Shown: positions 51,822 to 61,206 of the stretch, one piece after another
How the letters are laid out: each line of letters begins with the position of its first letter
Numbering within the stretch: position 1 is the first letter of the stretch
Position numbers and translations under genes: made by a program
Notes under the pieces: model-generated
Told to the model about the DNA's origin: nothing
Databases searched by the model: none
Seen by the model: only the letters and a program-made list of their open reading frames with translations
Source of the DNA: Chitinophagales bacterium
GTDB taxonomy: Bacteria; Bacteroidota; Bacteroidia; Chitinophagales; CAIOSU01
Length of the DNA: 64,000 nt
Direction: 5' to 3'
Assembly: GCA_040877935.1 (NCBI GenBank)
Contig: JBBDNB010000026.1
Location: 45,807 to 109,806, forward strand

Positions 51822-53474
51822 ATGAAGAACAATATTGCAGAAAATTATTGGTATTATATCTGCATTGCCGGATTGGCACTTGTGTATGCACTGGGTTTGC
51901 AGATAGATTTGATGGATATAGATGCCGCACAATATGCGAGTATTGCAAGAGAAATGGCAGAAAACGGCAATTACCTGCAAGTGCAGCACCGCCTGAAAGA
52001 TTATCTCGATAAACCGCCTTTGCTCTTTTGGCTTTCGTCCCTTTCCTTTCAGATTTTCGGCATCAGCAATTGGGCCTATAAACTGCCGAGTTTTTTATCT
52101 ACGCTAATTGGTGTTTTTGCGCTTTACCGTTTTGCTACTTTGTTCTACAGTAAAGACACTGCAAGACTTTCCGCACTGATCTATGCTTCTTGCCAGGCAC
52201 TTATCCTGATCAATAATGATGTAAGAACAGATACTTTATTGACCAATGCCGTGATTTTTTCAATTTGGCAATTGGCTGCTTTTATGAAAAATCCCAAAGC
52301 CGTATTTTTTATTGGCAGTGCTGTGGGCATTGCACTGGGGCTTTTGGCCAAAGGCCCGCTCGGGTTGATGATTCCGGCATTGGCTTTTGGTACTCATTTT
52401 CTACTAAGGGGGGAATGGAAACAATTTTTCAGACCAGCCTGGTACGGTATAATCTTACTTAGTTTATTGATGATCAGCCCAATGATCTGGGGACTTTATG
52501 AGCAATATGGCAATTATGGTCCTTATTTTTTCTTTTGGGAACAGAGCTTTGGACGACTAACGGGTGAAAATGCTTTTATTCAATCTCAGGCAGTCAGACA
52601 GGATCCTTCACCTTTGTTTTTTACGCATACTTTTCTCTGGTCATTTTTGCCTTTTTCACTCTTTGCAGTATTTGGTGTTTTCAGAAAAATACTGAACCTC
52701 ATTGTTTTCAGACAAAAAAATTCGGGAAACAGGGAGCAAATAGCACTGGGCGGATTTGTGCTTACTTTTATTGCCATGTCTATGTCGCAATATAAATTGC
52801 CGCATTATATCTATCCTGCATATCCATTGGCGGCAGTACTTACAGCACGGTTTATCCTGTTGATGACTGAAAAACAAAGGCCCTACTGGCAGCATTTTAT
52901 CCGTTATTTTCAGTTGTTTGTCACAATTTCTTTGCTGGGCATTGCTGTTTGGATGGGCACACAATGGTTCGGTGTAGCTCAGCTCATCATATGGATTTTA
53001 TTTGCTGTTTTTGCTTTGCTCAGTATTTTGGCATTTTTCAATGTCCACAAAAAAATCAGTGTTGTAATGCCATCAGTATTGGCAATTATTGCAGCAAATT
53101 TTATTGTAAACGGATTTTTCTATCCACAGCTTTTAAAATACCAGGGTACAAAAGAATTGGCCAATTATATTGAACAAAAGCAAATTTCAATTGATAATGT
53201 CTATACCTATAAAAGCAATTTTCATTCATTGGATTTCTACAGTCAAAGTATTGTTCAGGCAATTTACAGCAAAGAAAGAATTAGCAGCTGGAATAAAACT
53301 GCTTATTTGATTGTTCCTAGTGATGAAATGCATGAAATAGAAGATTCAGGTATCTCTTATGAAGAAATGGAAAATTTTTATTATTATCCTGTAACACTTA
53401 TTACTGGCAAATTTTTATCTCCTGAAACAAGAGATCAGAAATTGAGGAAATTAAATTTGATAAAAATAAACTGA
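51822..53474 (+). CDS. GT39/ArnT-like membrane glycosyltransferase
   Basis: 550 residues from ATG 51822 with about 11 membrane helices. The N-terminal motif MDIDAAQYASIAREMAENGNYL and KDYLDKPPLLFWLSSLSFQIFG is that of ArnT-like and GT83/GT39 enzymes, which move a sugar from a polyprenyl-phosphate donor onto lipid or protein outside the inner membrane; the Asp residues and the DKPP segment are the usual catalytic loop. A ~90-residue soluble C-terminal domain follows the last helix. The Kazal lipoprotein gene starts on its stop codon. Confidence 0.88.
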   Translation: MKNNIAENYWYYICIAGLALVYALGLQIDLMDIDAAQYASIAREMAENGNYLQVQHRLKDYLDKPPLLFWLSSLSFQIFGISNWAYKLPSFLSTLIGVFALYRFATLFYSKDTARLSALIYASCQALILINNDVRTDTLLTNAVIFSIWQLAAFMKNPKAVFFIGSAVGIALGLLAKGPLGLMIPALAFGTHFLLRGEWKQFFRPAWYGIILLSLLMISPMIWGLYEQYGNYGPYFFFWEQSFGRLTGENAFIQSQAVRQDPSPLFFTHTFLWSFLPFSLFAVFGVFRKILNLIVFRQKNSGNREQIALGGFVLTFIAMSMSQYKLPHYIYPAYPLAAVLTARFILLMTEKQRPYWQHFIRYFQLFVTISLLGIAVWMGTQWFGVAQLIIWILFAVFALLSILAFFNVHKKISVVMPSVLAIIAANFIVNGFFYPQLLKYQGTKELANYIEQKQISIDNVYTYKSNFHSLDFYSQSIVQAIYSKERISSWNKTAYLIVPSDEMHEIEDSGISYEEMENFYYYPVTLITGKFLSPETRDQKLRKLNLIKIN

Positions 53475-53695
53475 TGCTGCATTTTGTGATTTATGGTATT
53501 GCTTTGGGCATTTTTCTTATTGCAGGATGTGGTAAGTCAAAAAACTGCATTGATTATGAAAATGTGAATGTAAATAAAGTATGTAGTACAATTTACGACC
53601 CCGTTTGTGGTTGTGACGACCGCACCTACCAAAATGAGTGTCGCGCAGAAGCCAATGGCGTGGTACTGTGGAGTAAAGGCCCCTGTATAAGATGA
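53474..53695 (+). CDS. Kazal-domain lipoprotein (possible protease inhibitor)
   Basis: 73 residues. A lipobox (IAGC, Cys19) anchors it to a membrane. The mature part is a Kazal domain: CSTIYDPVCGCDDRTYQNEC followed by RAEANGVVLWSKGPC, with the expected Cys spacing and the CGxDxxTYxNxC signature. Kazal domains block serine proteases by presenting a loop to the active site. The gene overlaps the GT39 stop by one base and the next gene by 4 nt, so it is translated within a three-gene unit. Confidence 0.9.
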   Translation: MLHFVIYGIALGIFLIAGCGKSKNCIDYENVNVNKVCSTIYDPVCGCDDRTYQNECRAEANGVVLWSKGPCIR

Positions 53696-54441
53696 GCAAG
53701 TTAGATGAGAAGAAAAACCTCAATGCCCACCTGATTGAGAAATACCGCGAAATGGTTCGCAAACGCTATGACTATGAGCGCTTAGCAGAAAACTACGATT
53801 TGCCCAGAGGCATCAACAGGGAATTGGTGCAGACCGTGCGAAACTATTTTTTAATGGTTATGTATCCTTCTATTGAAGTGAGAGAGGAGCTCGATGAAGC
53901 CTTTACTTATTTGAGCAGTTATGTTCGTCACCCTACCAAAGTGTTTAAGTTAATCGGAAGCATGTCAAGTGCGGTGTTTACATTTGGTTTTCAGCTTCCA
54001 CGGGCATTAAGGGCAGGTATGCTTTCGCTTGAAGCGTTTTTAAACACAAAAAAGTTTGAAGGGCGCATTAAAGAAAGTATAGTAGAAATTGGCATGAAAG
54101 TTCCGATCAGTGATGAAGATTACAGGCATGCCATGGCCGCTATTCCGGAAAATGAGGCCAAAAAATTTCTCAGAGATATTGAGCATCTACTCGAATTTTT
54201 AACAGATACTTCATTGCTTAAAAAAACTGTAGAGGTAATGGAAACGGTTGTTTTAAAGATGGAAAAAAATCCTGAAACCTTTAGTCAAGAGGAAGTAAGT
54301 GGCATTCAACTCGGAATAGAAATAATGAACAACGGCTATGTTGTTTTTGAAGACATGGACAGGCGCACCAAAAAAAATATGATCCAATTAATTTCTAAAG
54401 TAGAAAGGGATTTTATGGAAACAGTCTATGATAAAAACTAA
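53692..54441 (+). CDS. conserved hypothetical helical protein
   Basis: 249 residues, no signal peptide, almost entirely helical. Recognisable stretches are NAHLIEKYREMVRKRYDYER, YFLMVMYPSIEVREELDEAF, a hydrophobic VFKLIGSMSSAVFTFGFQLP that may lie in or on the membrane, and EEVSGIQLGIEIMNNGYVVF. I know of no named family. It overlaps the Kazal gene by 4 nt and is convergent with the RNase G gene, overlapping its end by 4 nt. Function is unknown. Confidence 0.75.
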   Translation: MSKLDEKKNLNAHLIEKYREMVRKRYDYERLAENYDLPRGINRELVQTVRNYFLMVMYPSIEVREELDEAFTYLSSYVRHPTKVFKLIGSMSSAVFTFGFQLPRALRAGMLSLEAFLNTKKFEGRIKESIVEIGMKVPISDEDYRHAMAAIPENEAKKFLRDIEHLLEFLTDTSLLKKTVEVMETVVLKMEKNPETFSQEEVSGIQLGIEIMNNGYVVFEDMDRRTKKNMIQLISKVERDFMETVYDKN

Positions 54442-55985
54442 AACTCTATCTCAATACCATCTTTATCCAGAAAATGATATTCAGTCAGGTGATAGTCATT
54501 ATTGGCGTAAACGGGCACTGAAGTTTTATATTCCCACATCCACTTCATGCGTTTAGAGGGGATTCCCCTGTTTATATAAGCTTCAATATATGGATGGGTG
54601 TACAAATTAAAATCATAGCCCAGCTCAAGTAGCTTTTTAAGCTTAATTTCAATTTCATCTATCAGCAGAATAGAGGCCTGAATTTGACCCGTACCTCCAC
54701 AAGAAGGACAGTTTTCGGTTGTTGTGATATTAATTTCAGGACGGGTTCTTTCCCTTGTGATTTGTATCAAACCAAACTTGCTCAAAGGAAGCACAGCATG
54801 TTTAGCCCGATCATTTTTCATAAAATCCTTCATGGCCTGATACAGCTGCTTTTTATGCTCTATTTTTTTCAGGTCGATAAAATCCACCACAATGATTCCG
54901 CCAATATCCCTCAATCGCAATTGACGCGCTACTTCTTTGGCCGCATCCATGTTTACTTTCAATGCCGTAGTTTCCTGATCGTCCTTGCGCGCTACTTTGT
55001 AGCCACTATTCACATCAATCACGTGCAGTGCTTCGGTATGCTCTATTACCAGGTAAGAGCCTCCGGGCATTGTTACTGTTTTGCCAAAAAGCGATTTGAT
55101 CTGCCGAGTGATCGAAAATTTATCAAATAAAGTGGTTTTGGAATCAAAGTGGCTTACTATTCCTTGCCTATCGGGAATGATCTTTTCCAGGTATTGTTCC
55201 AGCTCTTTGGCCAGTTGGGGTTCATTTACAATGATCTTATTGAAAGAATCATTGAGCAAATCGCGAATAATACTTGAGGTTTTTTTCAACTCTCCCTGGA
55301 CTTTTGCCGGAGGTTTAAGCCCTTTCAGGTTTTGAATAATCCCCTTCCATCGCTCAAGTAAACTATTGAGGTCGGCATGAAGGTCGGCAACACTCTTTCC
55401 CTCAGCATTGGTGCGCACTACCACTCCAAAATTTTTGGGCTTAATGCTTTCAATCAGGCGCTCTAATCTTTTGCGCTCATCATTGGTAGAAACCCGCTTT
55501 GAAACGCCAACACCACTTCCAAGTGGCATCAGCACCAGGTATCGGCCTGCTAAGGAAATTTCGCTGGTAAGTCGAGGGCCTTTGGTGGAAATCGGTTCTT
55601 TGAGTACCTGTACCAATACCGGAAATCTCCGGTCTAAAGGTTCATCAATTTTACCCGTTTTCTGAATCTCCTTTTCAAACTTAAGTTGATTGAGGTTGTA
55701 ATCATTAAAATTACCTGCAATTGAAGACTGAACAATGCGGTTAAGTGTTCTGATGTTTGCACCAAGATCCAGGTAATGAAGGAAAGCATCTTTTTTGTAA
55801 CCCACATTTACAAAAGCAGCATTCAGGCCAGAGATCGTTTTGGTGATCTTGCCCAGATACACGTCCCCCACTCTGAACTCCTTACCGATTTTTTCGCGGT
55901 GAAGTTCAACCAGTTCTTTGTCTTCCAATAATGCTATCTCTACTCCTTCAGGTGAGGAGTTAACGATCAATTCCCTATTGACCAT
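54438..55985 (-). CDS. rng: ribonuclease E/G family endoribonuclease
   Basis: 515 residues, RNase G length. It cuts single-stranded RNA in rRNA maturation and mRNA decay. The S1 domain is at ~37-110 (GDVYLGKITKTISGLNAAFV, GYKKDAFLHYLDLG). The catalytic domain has the metal-binding Asp residues in LHVIDVNSG and GGIIVVDFIDL, and the zinc-link Cys pair CPSCGGTG that joins two subunits. The usual C-terminal scaffold of RNase E is absent. Confidence 0.95.
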   Translation of the reverse strand: MVNRELIVNSSPEGVEIALLEDKELVELHREKIGKEFRVGDVYLGKITKTISGLNAAFVNVGYKKDAFLHYLDLGANIRTLNRIVQSSIAGNFNDYNLNQLKFEKEIQKTGKIDEPLDRRFPVLVQVLKEPISTKGPRLTSEISLAGRYLVLMPLGSGVGVSKRVSTNDERKRLERLIESIKPKNFGVVVRTNAEGKSVADLHADLNSLLERWKGIIQNLKGLKPPAKVQGELKKTSSIIRDLLNDSFNKIIVNEPQLAKELEQYLEKIIPDRQGIVSHFDSKTTLFDKFSITRQIKSLFGKTVTMPGGSYLVIEHTEALHVIDVNSGYKVARKDDQETTALKVNMDAAKEVARQLRLRDIGGIIVVDFIDLKKIEHKKQLYQAMKDFMKNDRAKHAVLPLSKFGLIQITRERTRPEINITTTENCPSCGGTGQIQASILLIDEIEIKLKKLLELGYDFNLYTHPYIEAYINRGIPSKRMKWMWEYKTSVPVYANNDYHLTEYHFLDKDGIEIEF

Positions 55986-56074
55986 AGAATAAAAAATTTA
56001 GGCCGCATTTCTGCAACGAGTAATATAGGGAGTTATAAGAAATGAAAAAATGATGAATGTCTCAGGTTCAAAGC

Positions 56075-56167
56075 TTATTTCTTTTTCTTGTGCCTGTTCT
56101 TTCTGAGTCTCTTTTTTCTCTTGTGAGTAGCAATCTTGTGTCTTTTTCTTTTTTTACCGCAAGGCAT
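56075..56167 (-). CDS. 30-residue AURKAIP1/COX24-domain protein
   Basis: ATG 56167 to TAA 56075 encodes 30 residues, MPCGKKRKRHKIATHKRKKR followed by LRKNRHKKKK: almost half Lys or Arg. This matches the tiny basic COX24/AURKAIP1-type protein (DUF1713) kept in Bacteroidota, related to mitochondrial ribosomal small-subunit protein mS38, so it is probably ribosome-associated. The gene is too short for usual length cut-offs. It lies between the RNase G and TPR genes on the same strand, 11 nt from the TPR gene. Confidence 0.9.
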   Translation of the reverse strand: MPCGKKRKRHKIATHKRKKRLRKNRHKKKK

Positions 56168-56178
56168 AATTTTAAATT

Positions 56179-57027
56179 TTAATTGTTTTTTAATTCTTTG
56201 ATAAAAATATCAATTTCTCTTTCTAACTGTGGGTTGTCAAGAAGTTTTTTGCAGCGTTCAAAATCTGCTATGGCTTCTTCTGTTCTCCCCAAACCATTTA
56301 ATGCTTCAGCTCTGTAAAGATAAGCTTCTGCAATTGTGGAATCTTGTTCTATAACGGTGTTCAATCTGCTCAGTGCCTTGTCTAATTGCCCCGAAATTAT
56401 TCCGTATCTCCCAAGTATTAAGTTGGCATCTACGTTTTCAGGATCATCATCCAGCACTTCAAGCAGCAGAGTAACACCCTGCATCACCTGATTGGTTCCA
56501 TCCATATAGGCCGATGCAACCCGCACCTTCGTATCAATGTTGTCCGGGTCAACTTCCAAAGCCTTATTATAAGCCTTTATAGCAGCATTGCTGATATAAA
56601 GCCGGGCACCAGGGTTTTGTTCTTCTACAAATGAAATTCGAATCAGCCGATCACCCGTTTTTTTAAGTTCATCAGGATCGGAACTCCACTCAATCTTTTT
56701 CTTTTCGTATTTAGCAGCCAATGCCGCCAATTTATTCCGGTAGCAAAAGTCGGTGATCTTTTCCAAATGTTCCAACTTCTCTTCAGCTCCGGCAGCACTT
56801 TCCAATTGATTGTCTAAAAGATTGAGACTGTCCTGAAGCAGTACTTCCAGTGCTTCCTTTTTTCCGGAAAAATAAGTTCCGGCATCAAAGGTGTCTTCAG
56901 AAGCTACTTTTTCTTCCTTTTCTTCTTTAGTCTCTTCTTTTACTTTAAGCGGCTTAACGGGCAACAGGTAAATGCCTATTGCCACTGCAATACTGACTAC
57001 CACCAATAATAGACGGCTTTTAGACAC
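56179..57027 (-). CDS. membrane-anchored tetratricopeptide repeat protein
   Basis: 282 residues from a GTG start that overlaps the last base of the HU-gene stop. An N-terminal membrane helix (LLLVVVSIAVAIGIYLLPV) is followed by an acidic linker and TPR motifs from ~140 (NAAIKAYNKALEVDPDNIDT, GVTLLLEVLDDDPENVDANL, DKALSRLNTVIEQDSTIAEA, EAIADFERCKKLLDNPQLER). TPRs mediate protein contacts; the partner is unknown. The HU-TPR gene order is common in this phylum. Confidence 0.85.
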   Translation of the reverse strand: MSKSRLLLVVVSIAVAIGIYLLPVKPLKVKEETKEEKEEKVASEDTFDAGTYFSGKKEALEVLLQDSLNLLDNQLESAAGAEEKLEHLEKITDFCYRNKLAALAAKYEKKKIEWSSDPDELKKTGDRLIRISFVEEQNPGARLYISNAAIKAYNKALEVDPDNIDTKVRVASAYMDGTNQVMQGVTLLLEVLDDDPENVDANLILGRYGIISGQLDKALSRLNTVIEQDSTIAEAYLYRAEALNGLGRTEEAIADFERCKKLLDNPQLEREIDIFIKELKNN

Positions 57028-57320
57028 TATTGATCAGCTTTCAGATTCTTTTTCACGGCATCTACAAAAACTTTTGCAGGCTTAAAACTTGGAATATAGT
57101 GTGCAGGTATATCAATGGCCACATTTTTCTTGATATTTCTACCTACTTTTGCAGCTCTACGCTTTATAATAAAAGAACCAAAGCCGCGAATATAAATGTT
57201 TTCACCCTTCTTTAGATTGTCTTTAATTTCTTTGAAGAATGCTTCTAAAGTGACTAAAACATCTACCTTTGCAATTCCTGTTTTCTCAGAAATATCCGCA
57301 ATCAAATCCGCTTTTCTCAT
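57027..57320 (-). CDS. HU/IHF-family DNA-binding protein
   Basis: 97 residues, full length. The fold has the N-terminal helices (KADLIADISEKTGIAKVDVL, ALEAFFKEIKDNL), the strand turn ENIYIRGFGSFIIKRRAAK, the DNA-grasping arm GRNIKKNVAIDIPAHYIPSF with Pro at the tip and the closing KPAKVFVDAVKKNL. It bends and compacts DNA as a dimer. It is the first gene of a unit with the TPR gene (1-nt overlap). Confidence 0.95.
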   Translation of the reverse strand: MRKADLIADISEKTGIAKVDVLVTLEAFFKEIKDNLKKGENIYIRGFGSFIIKRRAAKVGRNIKKNVAIDIPAHYIPSFKPAKVFVDAVKKNLKADQ

Positions 57321-57424
57321 AAAATCTCGTTTTTATATATTAATAATAGTGTTATGCGTATTTACAGGAAGCACAAAGATGAACATTTTTTTTTAAAGAA
57401 AAAACAAACTGCTTTGTTTTAAGG

Positions 57425-58474
57425 ATGCGAAAAGCTGATTTTACAACACTTTTACTTCAAAACTACGATCCAAAACAAAGGCCAATGCCCTGGAAAGGGA
57501 TTTCCGATCCCTACTTGATTTGGCTCTCAGAAGTCATTTTGCAACAAACCCGCGTAGATCAGGGCTGGAACTATTTTCTCAAATTCAAAAAACAGTATCC
57601 GCACATATCTGATCTGGCAAATGCCAAAGAAGATGACGTGTTGAAATTATGGGAAGGCCTGGGTTACTATTCCAGAGCAAGAAACTTACTGGCTGCTGCA
57701 CGATATGTTGAGCATGAGCTGAATGGCGTTTTCCCTGATAATTACACAGATATTTTAAAGTTAAAAGGCGTGGGGCCATACACCGCTGCGGCTATTGCTT
57801 CATTTGCTTTTGGCGAACGCAAAGCAGTATTGGATGGCAATGTCTACAGGGTTTTGTCGCGTTGCTTTGGTATTTCTACAGCAATTGACAGTACAAAAGG
57901 GAAAAAGGAATTTGAAAAACTTTCGGATGAATTGATAGATGCAAAAAAACCAGCACTCTATAACCAAGCCATTATGGATTTTGGAGCTGAAATATGCTTG
58001 CCAAAAAACCCACGATGCAGCGATTGTCCGTTGCAAAACGAATGCTATGCTTATAATGCTGATGAAATAGCACAGTTTCCTGTAAAATTGAAAAAGCTCA
58101 AAAAGCGCACCCGTCATTTCAATTATTTCATGTTTACCGACCAAAAAGGAAACACATTGATCAGAAGACGCGGCAAAGGCGATATCTGGCAAGGGCTTTA
58201 CGAGTTGCCCTGTGTAGAAGCAGAAGCATTTCTAAGCAAAAATGCAGTGAAGAAAAATGGAATTCCGGGTTTATGGGAAAATCATGGGGTTACTTTTGAG
58301 CTCAATAAAATAGCAGAGCGTACACATATATTGACGCATCAAAAAATTAAGGCTGTGCTTTTTGAGTTAAAAATTTTTAAATTGCCTCCTATTAATGAAT
58401 TTCAGGAGATAAGTATCAATAAATTGAATAATTTTGCTTTTCCGCGTTTGATAAATTTGTTATTGGGAAATTAA
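57425..58474 (+). CDS. mutY: A/G-specific adenine DNA glycosylase
   Basis: 349 residues. MutY removes adenine mispaired with 8-oxoguanine. The catalytic Glu is in WLSEVILQQTRVDQGWNYF, the helix-hairpin-helix is LKGVGPYTAAAIASFAFGE, the catalytic Asp is in AVLDGNVYRVLSR, and the 4Fe-4S cluster has the Cys pattern C-x6-C-x2-C-x5-C in CLPKNPRCSDCPLQNEC. The C-terminal NUDIX-like domain that reads 8-oxoguanine follows (LIRRRGKGDIWQGLYELPC). It heads the conserved order mutY-ssb-gldE-gldD. Confidence 0.97.
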   Translation: MRKADFTTLLLQNYDPKQRPMPWKGISDPYLIWLSEVILQQTRVDQGWNYFLKFKKQYPHISDLANAKEDDVLKLWEGLGYYSRARNLLAAARYVEHELNGVFPDNYTDILKLKGVGPYTAAAIASFAFGERKAVLDGNVYRVLSRCFGISTAIDSTKGKKEFEKLSDELIDAKKPALYNQAIMDFGAEICLPKNPRCSDCPLQNECYAYNADEIAQFPVKLKKLKKRTRHFNYFMFTDQKGNTLIRRRGKGDIWQGLYELPCVEAEAFLSKNAVKKNGIPGLWENHGVTFELNKIAERTHILTHQKIKAVLFELKIFKLPPINEFQEISINKLNNFAFPRLINLLLGN

Positions 58475-58514
58475 TTATTATATTCCCGTATATAATGATC
58501 AAAAACAAAAAATT

Positions 58515-58976
58515 ATGAGAGGAGTAAACAAAGTAATACTGGTAGGAAATCTGGGCAAAGACCCCGAATTGAAAAAATTAGATTCCGGCACTTCACTTAC
58601 CCGTTTCCCGATGGCCACAAGCGAATCTTATATTGATAAGGAAGGCAATAAAATCGACCTCACTGAATGGCATAATGTAGTCTTGTGGAGAGGCTTGGCC
58701 GATGTAGCCGAAAAATACCTGAAAAAAGGCAGCAAAGTATATATTGAGGGCAAATTAAAAACCCGAAATTATCAAGATGCTGATAACAATACCCGCTATA
58801 CAACTGAAGTAGTTGCCGATCAAATGGTAATGCTCGACAGTAAAGGAGATAATAGCGGAAGTTCTGAAACCTCTTATCAGCCGCGCGAAGCAGCTGCAAA
58901 ACCCAAAGCGGAATCTGCGCCAGCTGAGAGCAGCTCAGGAGACCAACAAAACTATGAAGATGATTTGCCCTTTTAA
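58515..58976 (+). CDS. ssb: single-stranded DNA-binding protein
   Basis: 153 residues. The OB fold covers ~1-112 (MRGVNKVILVGNLGKDPELK, RFPMATSESYIDKEGNKIDL, TEWHNVVLWRGLADVAEKYL, KGSKVYIEGKLKTRNYQD). A Ser/Ala-rich linker leads to the acidic tip YEDDLPF, which recruits replication and repair proteins, including RecG and others in well-studied bacteria. It lies 41 nt after mutY and 27 nt before gldE. Confidence 0.97.
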   Translation: MRGVNKVILVGNLGKDPELKKLDSGTSLTRFPMATSESYIDKEGNKIDLTEWHNVVLWRGLADVAEKYLKKGSKVYIEGKLKTRNYQDADNNTRYTTEVVADQMVMLDSKGDNSGSSETSYQPREAAAKPKAESAPAESSSGDQQNYEDDLPF

Positions 58977-59002
58977 TTATTCTTTAACGAACCATTAGTT
59001 TC

Positions 59003-60358
59003 TTGGATACGCAGCCTCCGGACGCCCCTTCCGCATACATTAATGAAATAATCTTCTCGACTGTTTTAGCCGAAGGAGTTACAGGTGATTTATTACTGTA
59101 TATCGTAGCAATACTGATTTTGCTGACGGCATCTGCATTGATATCCGGTTCCGAAGTGGCTTATTTTTCATTAACAGCCAATGAGTTGAAACAACTCAAA
59201 CAAGATTCAACGGCCTCAGCTCATAAAGCGCTTGAAATGTTGTTGAAACCGCGCTATCTCCTTGCCACTATCCTCATTGGAAATAACCTGGTGAATGTTG
59301 CTATCATTGTTATCTCCTATTTCATTTTTAATACTTTGCTGATCATTGAAAATGAAATATTGCAATTGCTGGTCAATCTTGTGGGCGTGACATTTGTTAT
59401 GGTAGTGTATGGAGAAGTCACTCCTAAGATATACGCTACTCGCTTTAATCTGAAACTGGCAAAATTTATGGCTTTTCCGCTTTATTTTATGCGTTCTGTA
59501 TTTAAATATCCCATAGGTTTTTTATTGGTGCGCTTTTCGAGCTTTATTGAAAAGAAAATCAATCATAAGAACAGTGGAGAAATTGACAAAGATGAGTTGG
59601 AAAAAGCCATTGATCTTGCCACAGGTGCCAAAGCCGATGCCAAGGAAATAGATATGCTCAAAGGGATTGTGAAATTTGGCAATATTAATGTTCGGCAGAT
59701 TATGCACGCAAGGGTAAATGTTTTTGCACTGGATATTTCTACTCCTTACTCTGAATTGCTCAGGGAGGTGGAGCAAGCCGGTTTTTCTCGAATCCCAGTG
59801 TTTGAAGATTCTATTGATAAAATTGTGGGTGTACTTTATGTAAAAGATCTGCTCGATCACCTTGAAGAACCCGAAAACTTTGAATGGCAAAAACTCCTGC
59901 GCCCTCCATTTTTTGTGCCTGAGTCAAAAAAGATCAACGACCTGCTTCGTGAAATACAGGAAAACGGTGTGCACCTTGCCGTAGTTGTTGATGAATATGG
60001 AGGTACCGAAGGCATCATTACCTTAGAGGATATTGTGGAGGAAATTACCGGGGAAATAAAAGATGAATACGATGAAGCCAATGAAATCGATTATGTAAAA
60101 ATCGATAATTTCAATTATGAATTTGAAGGCAAAACTTTGTTAAACGATATTATTAAAGTACTAAAACTGAGAGATGATGTGTTTGACAATAAAAAAGGGG
60201 AATCTGAATCCCTGGCAGGATTAATTCTGGAAATTGCCGGTCGTATTCCAAAAGCAGGGGAAAGCATTCACTCAGACACTTTTAAATTTACAGTACTATC
60301 TGTACAAAACAACCGAATAGAACGGGTTAAAATCACATTACACAGTGAACCAAAATAA
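59003..60358 (+). CDS. gldE: gliding motility-associated protein GldE (CNNM/CorC type)
   Basis: 451 residues from a TTG start at 59003. An N-terminal CNNM/DUF21 domain with about four membrane helices (YIVAILILLTASALISGSEV, LLATILIGNNLVNVAIIVIS, LLVNLVGVTFVMVVYGEVTP) is followed by a CBS pair (VRQIMHARVNVFALDIS, IVGVLYVKDLLDHL, HLAVVVDEYGGTEGIITLED) and a CorC/HlyC domain (LAGLILEIAGRIPKAGESIH). GldE belongs to the proteins needed for gliding and T9SS function in Flavobacterium, where it is thought to help GldD. gldD overlaps its end by 14 nt. Confidence 0.93.
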   Translation: MDTQPPDAPSAYINEIIFSTVLAEGVTGDLLLYIVAILILLTASALISGSEVAYFSLTANELKQLKQDSTASAHKALEMLLKPRYLLATILIGNNLVNVAIIVISYFIFNTLLIIENEILQLLVNLVGVTFVMVVYGEVTPKIYATRFNLKLAKFMAFPLYFMRSVFKYPIGFLLVRFSSFIEKKINHKNSGEIDKDELEKAIDLATGAKADAKEIDMLKGIVKFGNINVRQIMHARVNVFALDISTPYSELLREVEQAGFSRIPVFEDSIDKIVGVLYVKDLLDHLEEPENFEWQKLLRPPFFVPESKKINDLLREIQENGVHLAVVVDEYGGTEGIITLEDIVEEITGEIKDEYDEANEIDYVKIDNFNYEFEGKTLLNDIIKVLKLRDDVFDNKKGESESLAGLILEIAGRIPKAGESIHSDTFKFTVLSVQNNRIERVKITLHSEPK

Positions 60359-60947
60359 CGCAATACTAGTAATTACAGCCTTTTTTTTAGCATTAAGCGC
60401 ATGCCAGGAAACTTCCTACACCCCCAAACCCAAAGGCTATTTTAAAATAGATTTGCCCGAAAAAAAATACCGTTTGTTCAATCCTTCGGACTGTCCTTTT
60501 CAATTTGAAGTGCCGCATTACAGTAAAGTTGTTCGCGACACTACTTTTTTTAATGAGGCCACTGCCTATCCCTGCTGGATGAATATTGATTTTAAATCTC
60601 AGGGCGGGAAAATCCACTTAAGCTACCGGCCAGTGGACAATAGAGATACCCTGCGCAAACTGATCGATGATTCGCACAAACTCACTTTTAAGCACAGCAT
60701 TAAAGCCGATTATATTGACGAAATGCAAATTCATAACAAAAGGAATAATGTCAGCGGGATTTTGTACCAGGTGGGAGGAAATGCGGCCTCAAATATTCAG
60801 TTTTATGTCAGCGATGATAGTGCCCATTTTATAAGGGGTGCTTTGTACTTCCCGGTAGAACCCAATGAAGATTCACTTGCACCTGTCATTGATTTTATCA
60901 AAGCCGATATTCTGCATATGCTGGAAAGTATGAAGTGGAAAGAGTGA
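60345..60947 (+). CDS. gldD: gliding motility lipoprotein GldD
   Basis: 200 residues from the GTG at 60345, inside the end of gldE. A lipobox (LSAC, Cys20) marks a lipoprotein. The family pattern is clear: YTPKPKGYFKIDLPEKKYRL near the N-terminus, CPFQFEVPHYSKV, YPCWMNIDFKSQGGKIHLSY and IRGALYFPVEPNEDSLAPVI. GldD is required for gliding and T9SS secretion in Flavobacterium; its exact step is not known. Its presence fits the several T9SS cargo proteins at the left side of the window. Confidence 0.95.
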   Translation: MNQNNAILVITAFFLALSACQETSYTPKPKGYFKIDLPEKKYRLFNPSDCPFQFEVPHYSKVVRDTTFFNEATAYPCWMNIDFKSQGGKIHLSYRPVDNRDTLRKLIDDSHKLTFKHSIKADYIDEMQIHNKRNNVSGILYQVGGNAASNIQFYVSDDSAHFIRGALYFPVEPNEDSLAPVIDFIKADILHMLESMKWKE

Positions 60948-60993
60948 ATGTTTTTTTATTATCTTTAGTTTAACCGCACAATGCATTTGCAAT

Positions 60994-61206
60994 ATGGAAA
61001 AAGTTACCATTCATATTTTCAATAACAAAGCCTACAGATTTCTTAAAAGTCTGGAAGAACTGCAACTGATCAAGATAATCAAAGGCAAAAAGGGCACTGA
61101 CAAAACCAAATTATCCGATAAATACAGAGGTATAATTAGTAAAGAAGAAGGTGAAAAACTTAATCAACACATTGACCAAATGCGCAAAGAATGGGACAAT
61201 ACATGA
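60994..61206 (+). CDS. antitoxin partner of the PIN-domain toxin
   Basis: 70 residues, charged and mostly helical (MEKVTIHIFNNKAYRFLKSL, EELQLIKIIKGKKGTDKTKL), ending GEKLNQHIDQMRKEWDNT. The short N-terminal strand, the helix and the free tail fit a VapB-like antitoxin, and the gene overlaps the PIN toxin gene by 4 or 16 nt depending on the toxin start. No well-known antitoxin superfamily motif (AbrB, PhD, RHH) is evident. Confidence 0.8.
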   Translation: MEKVTIHIFNNKAYRFLKSLEELQLIKIIKGKKGTDKTKLSDKYRGIISKEEGEKLNQHIDQMRKEWDNT

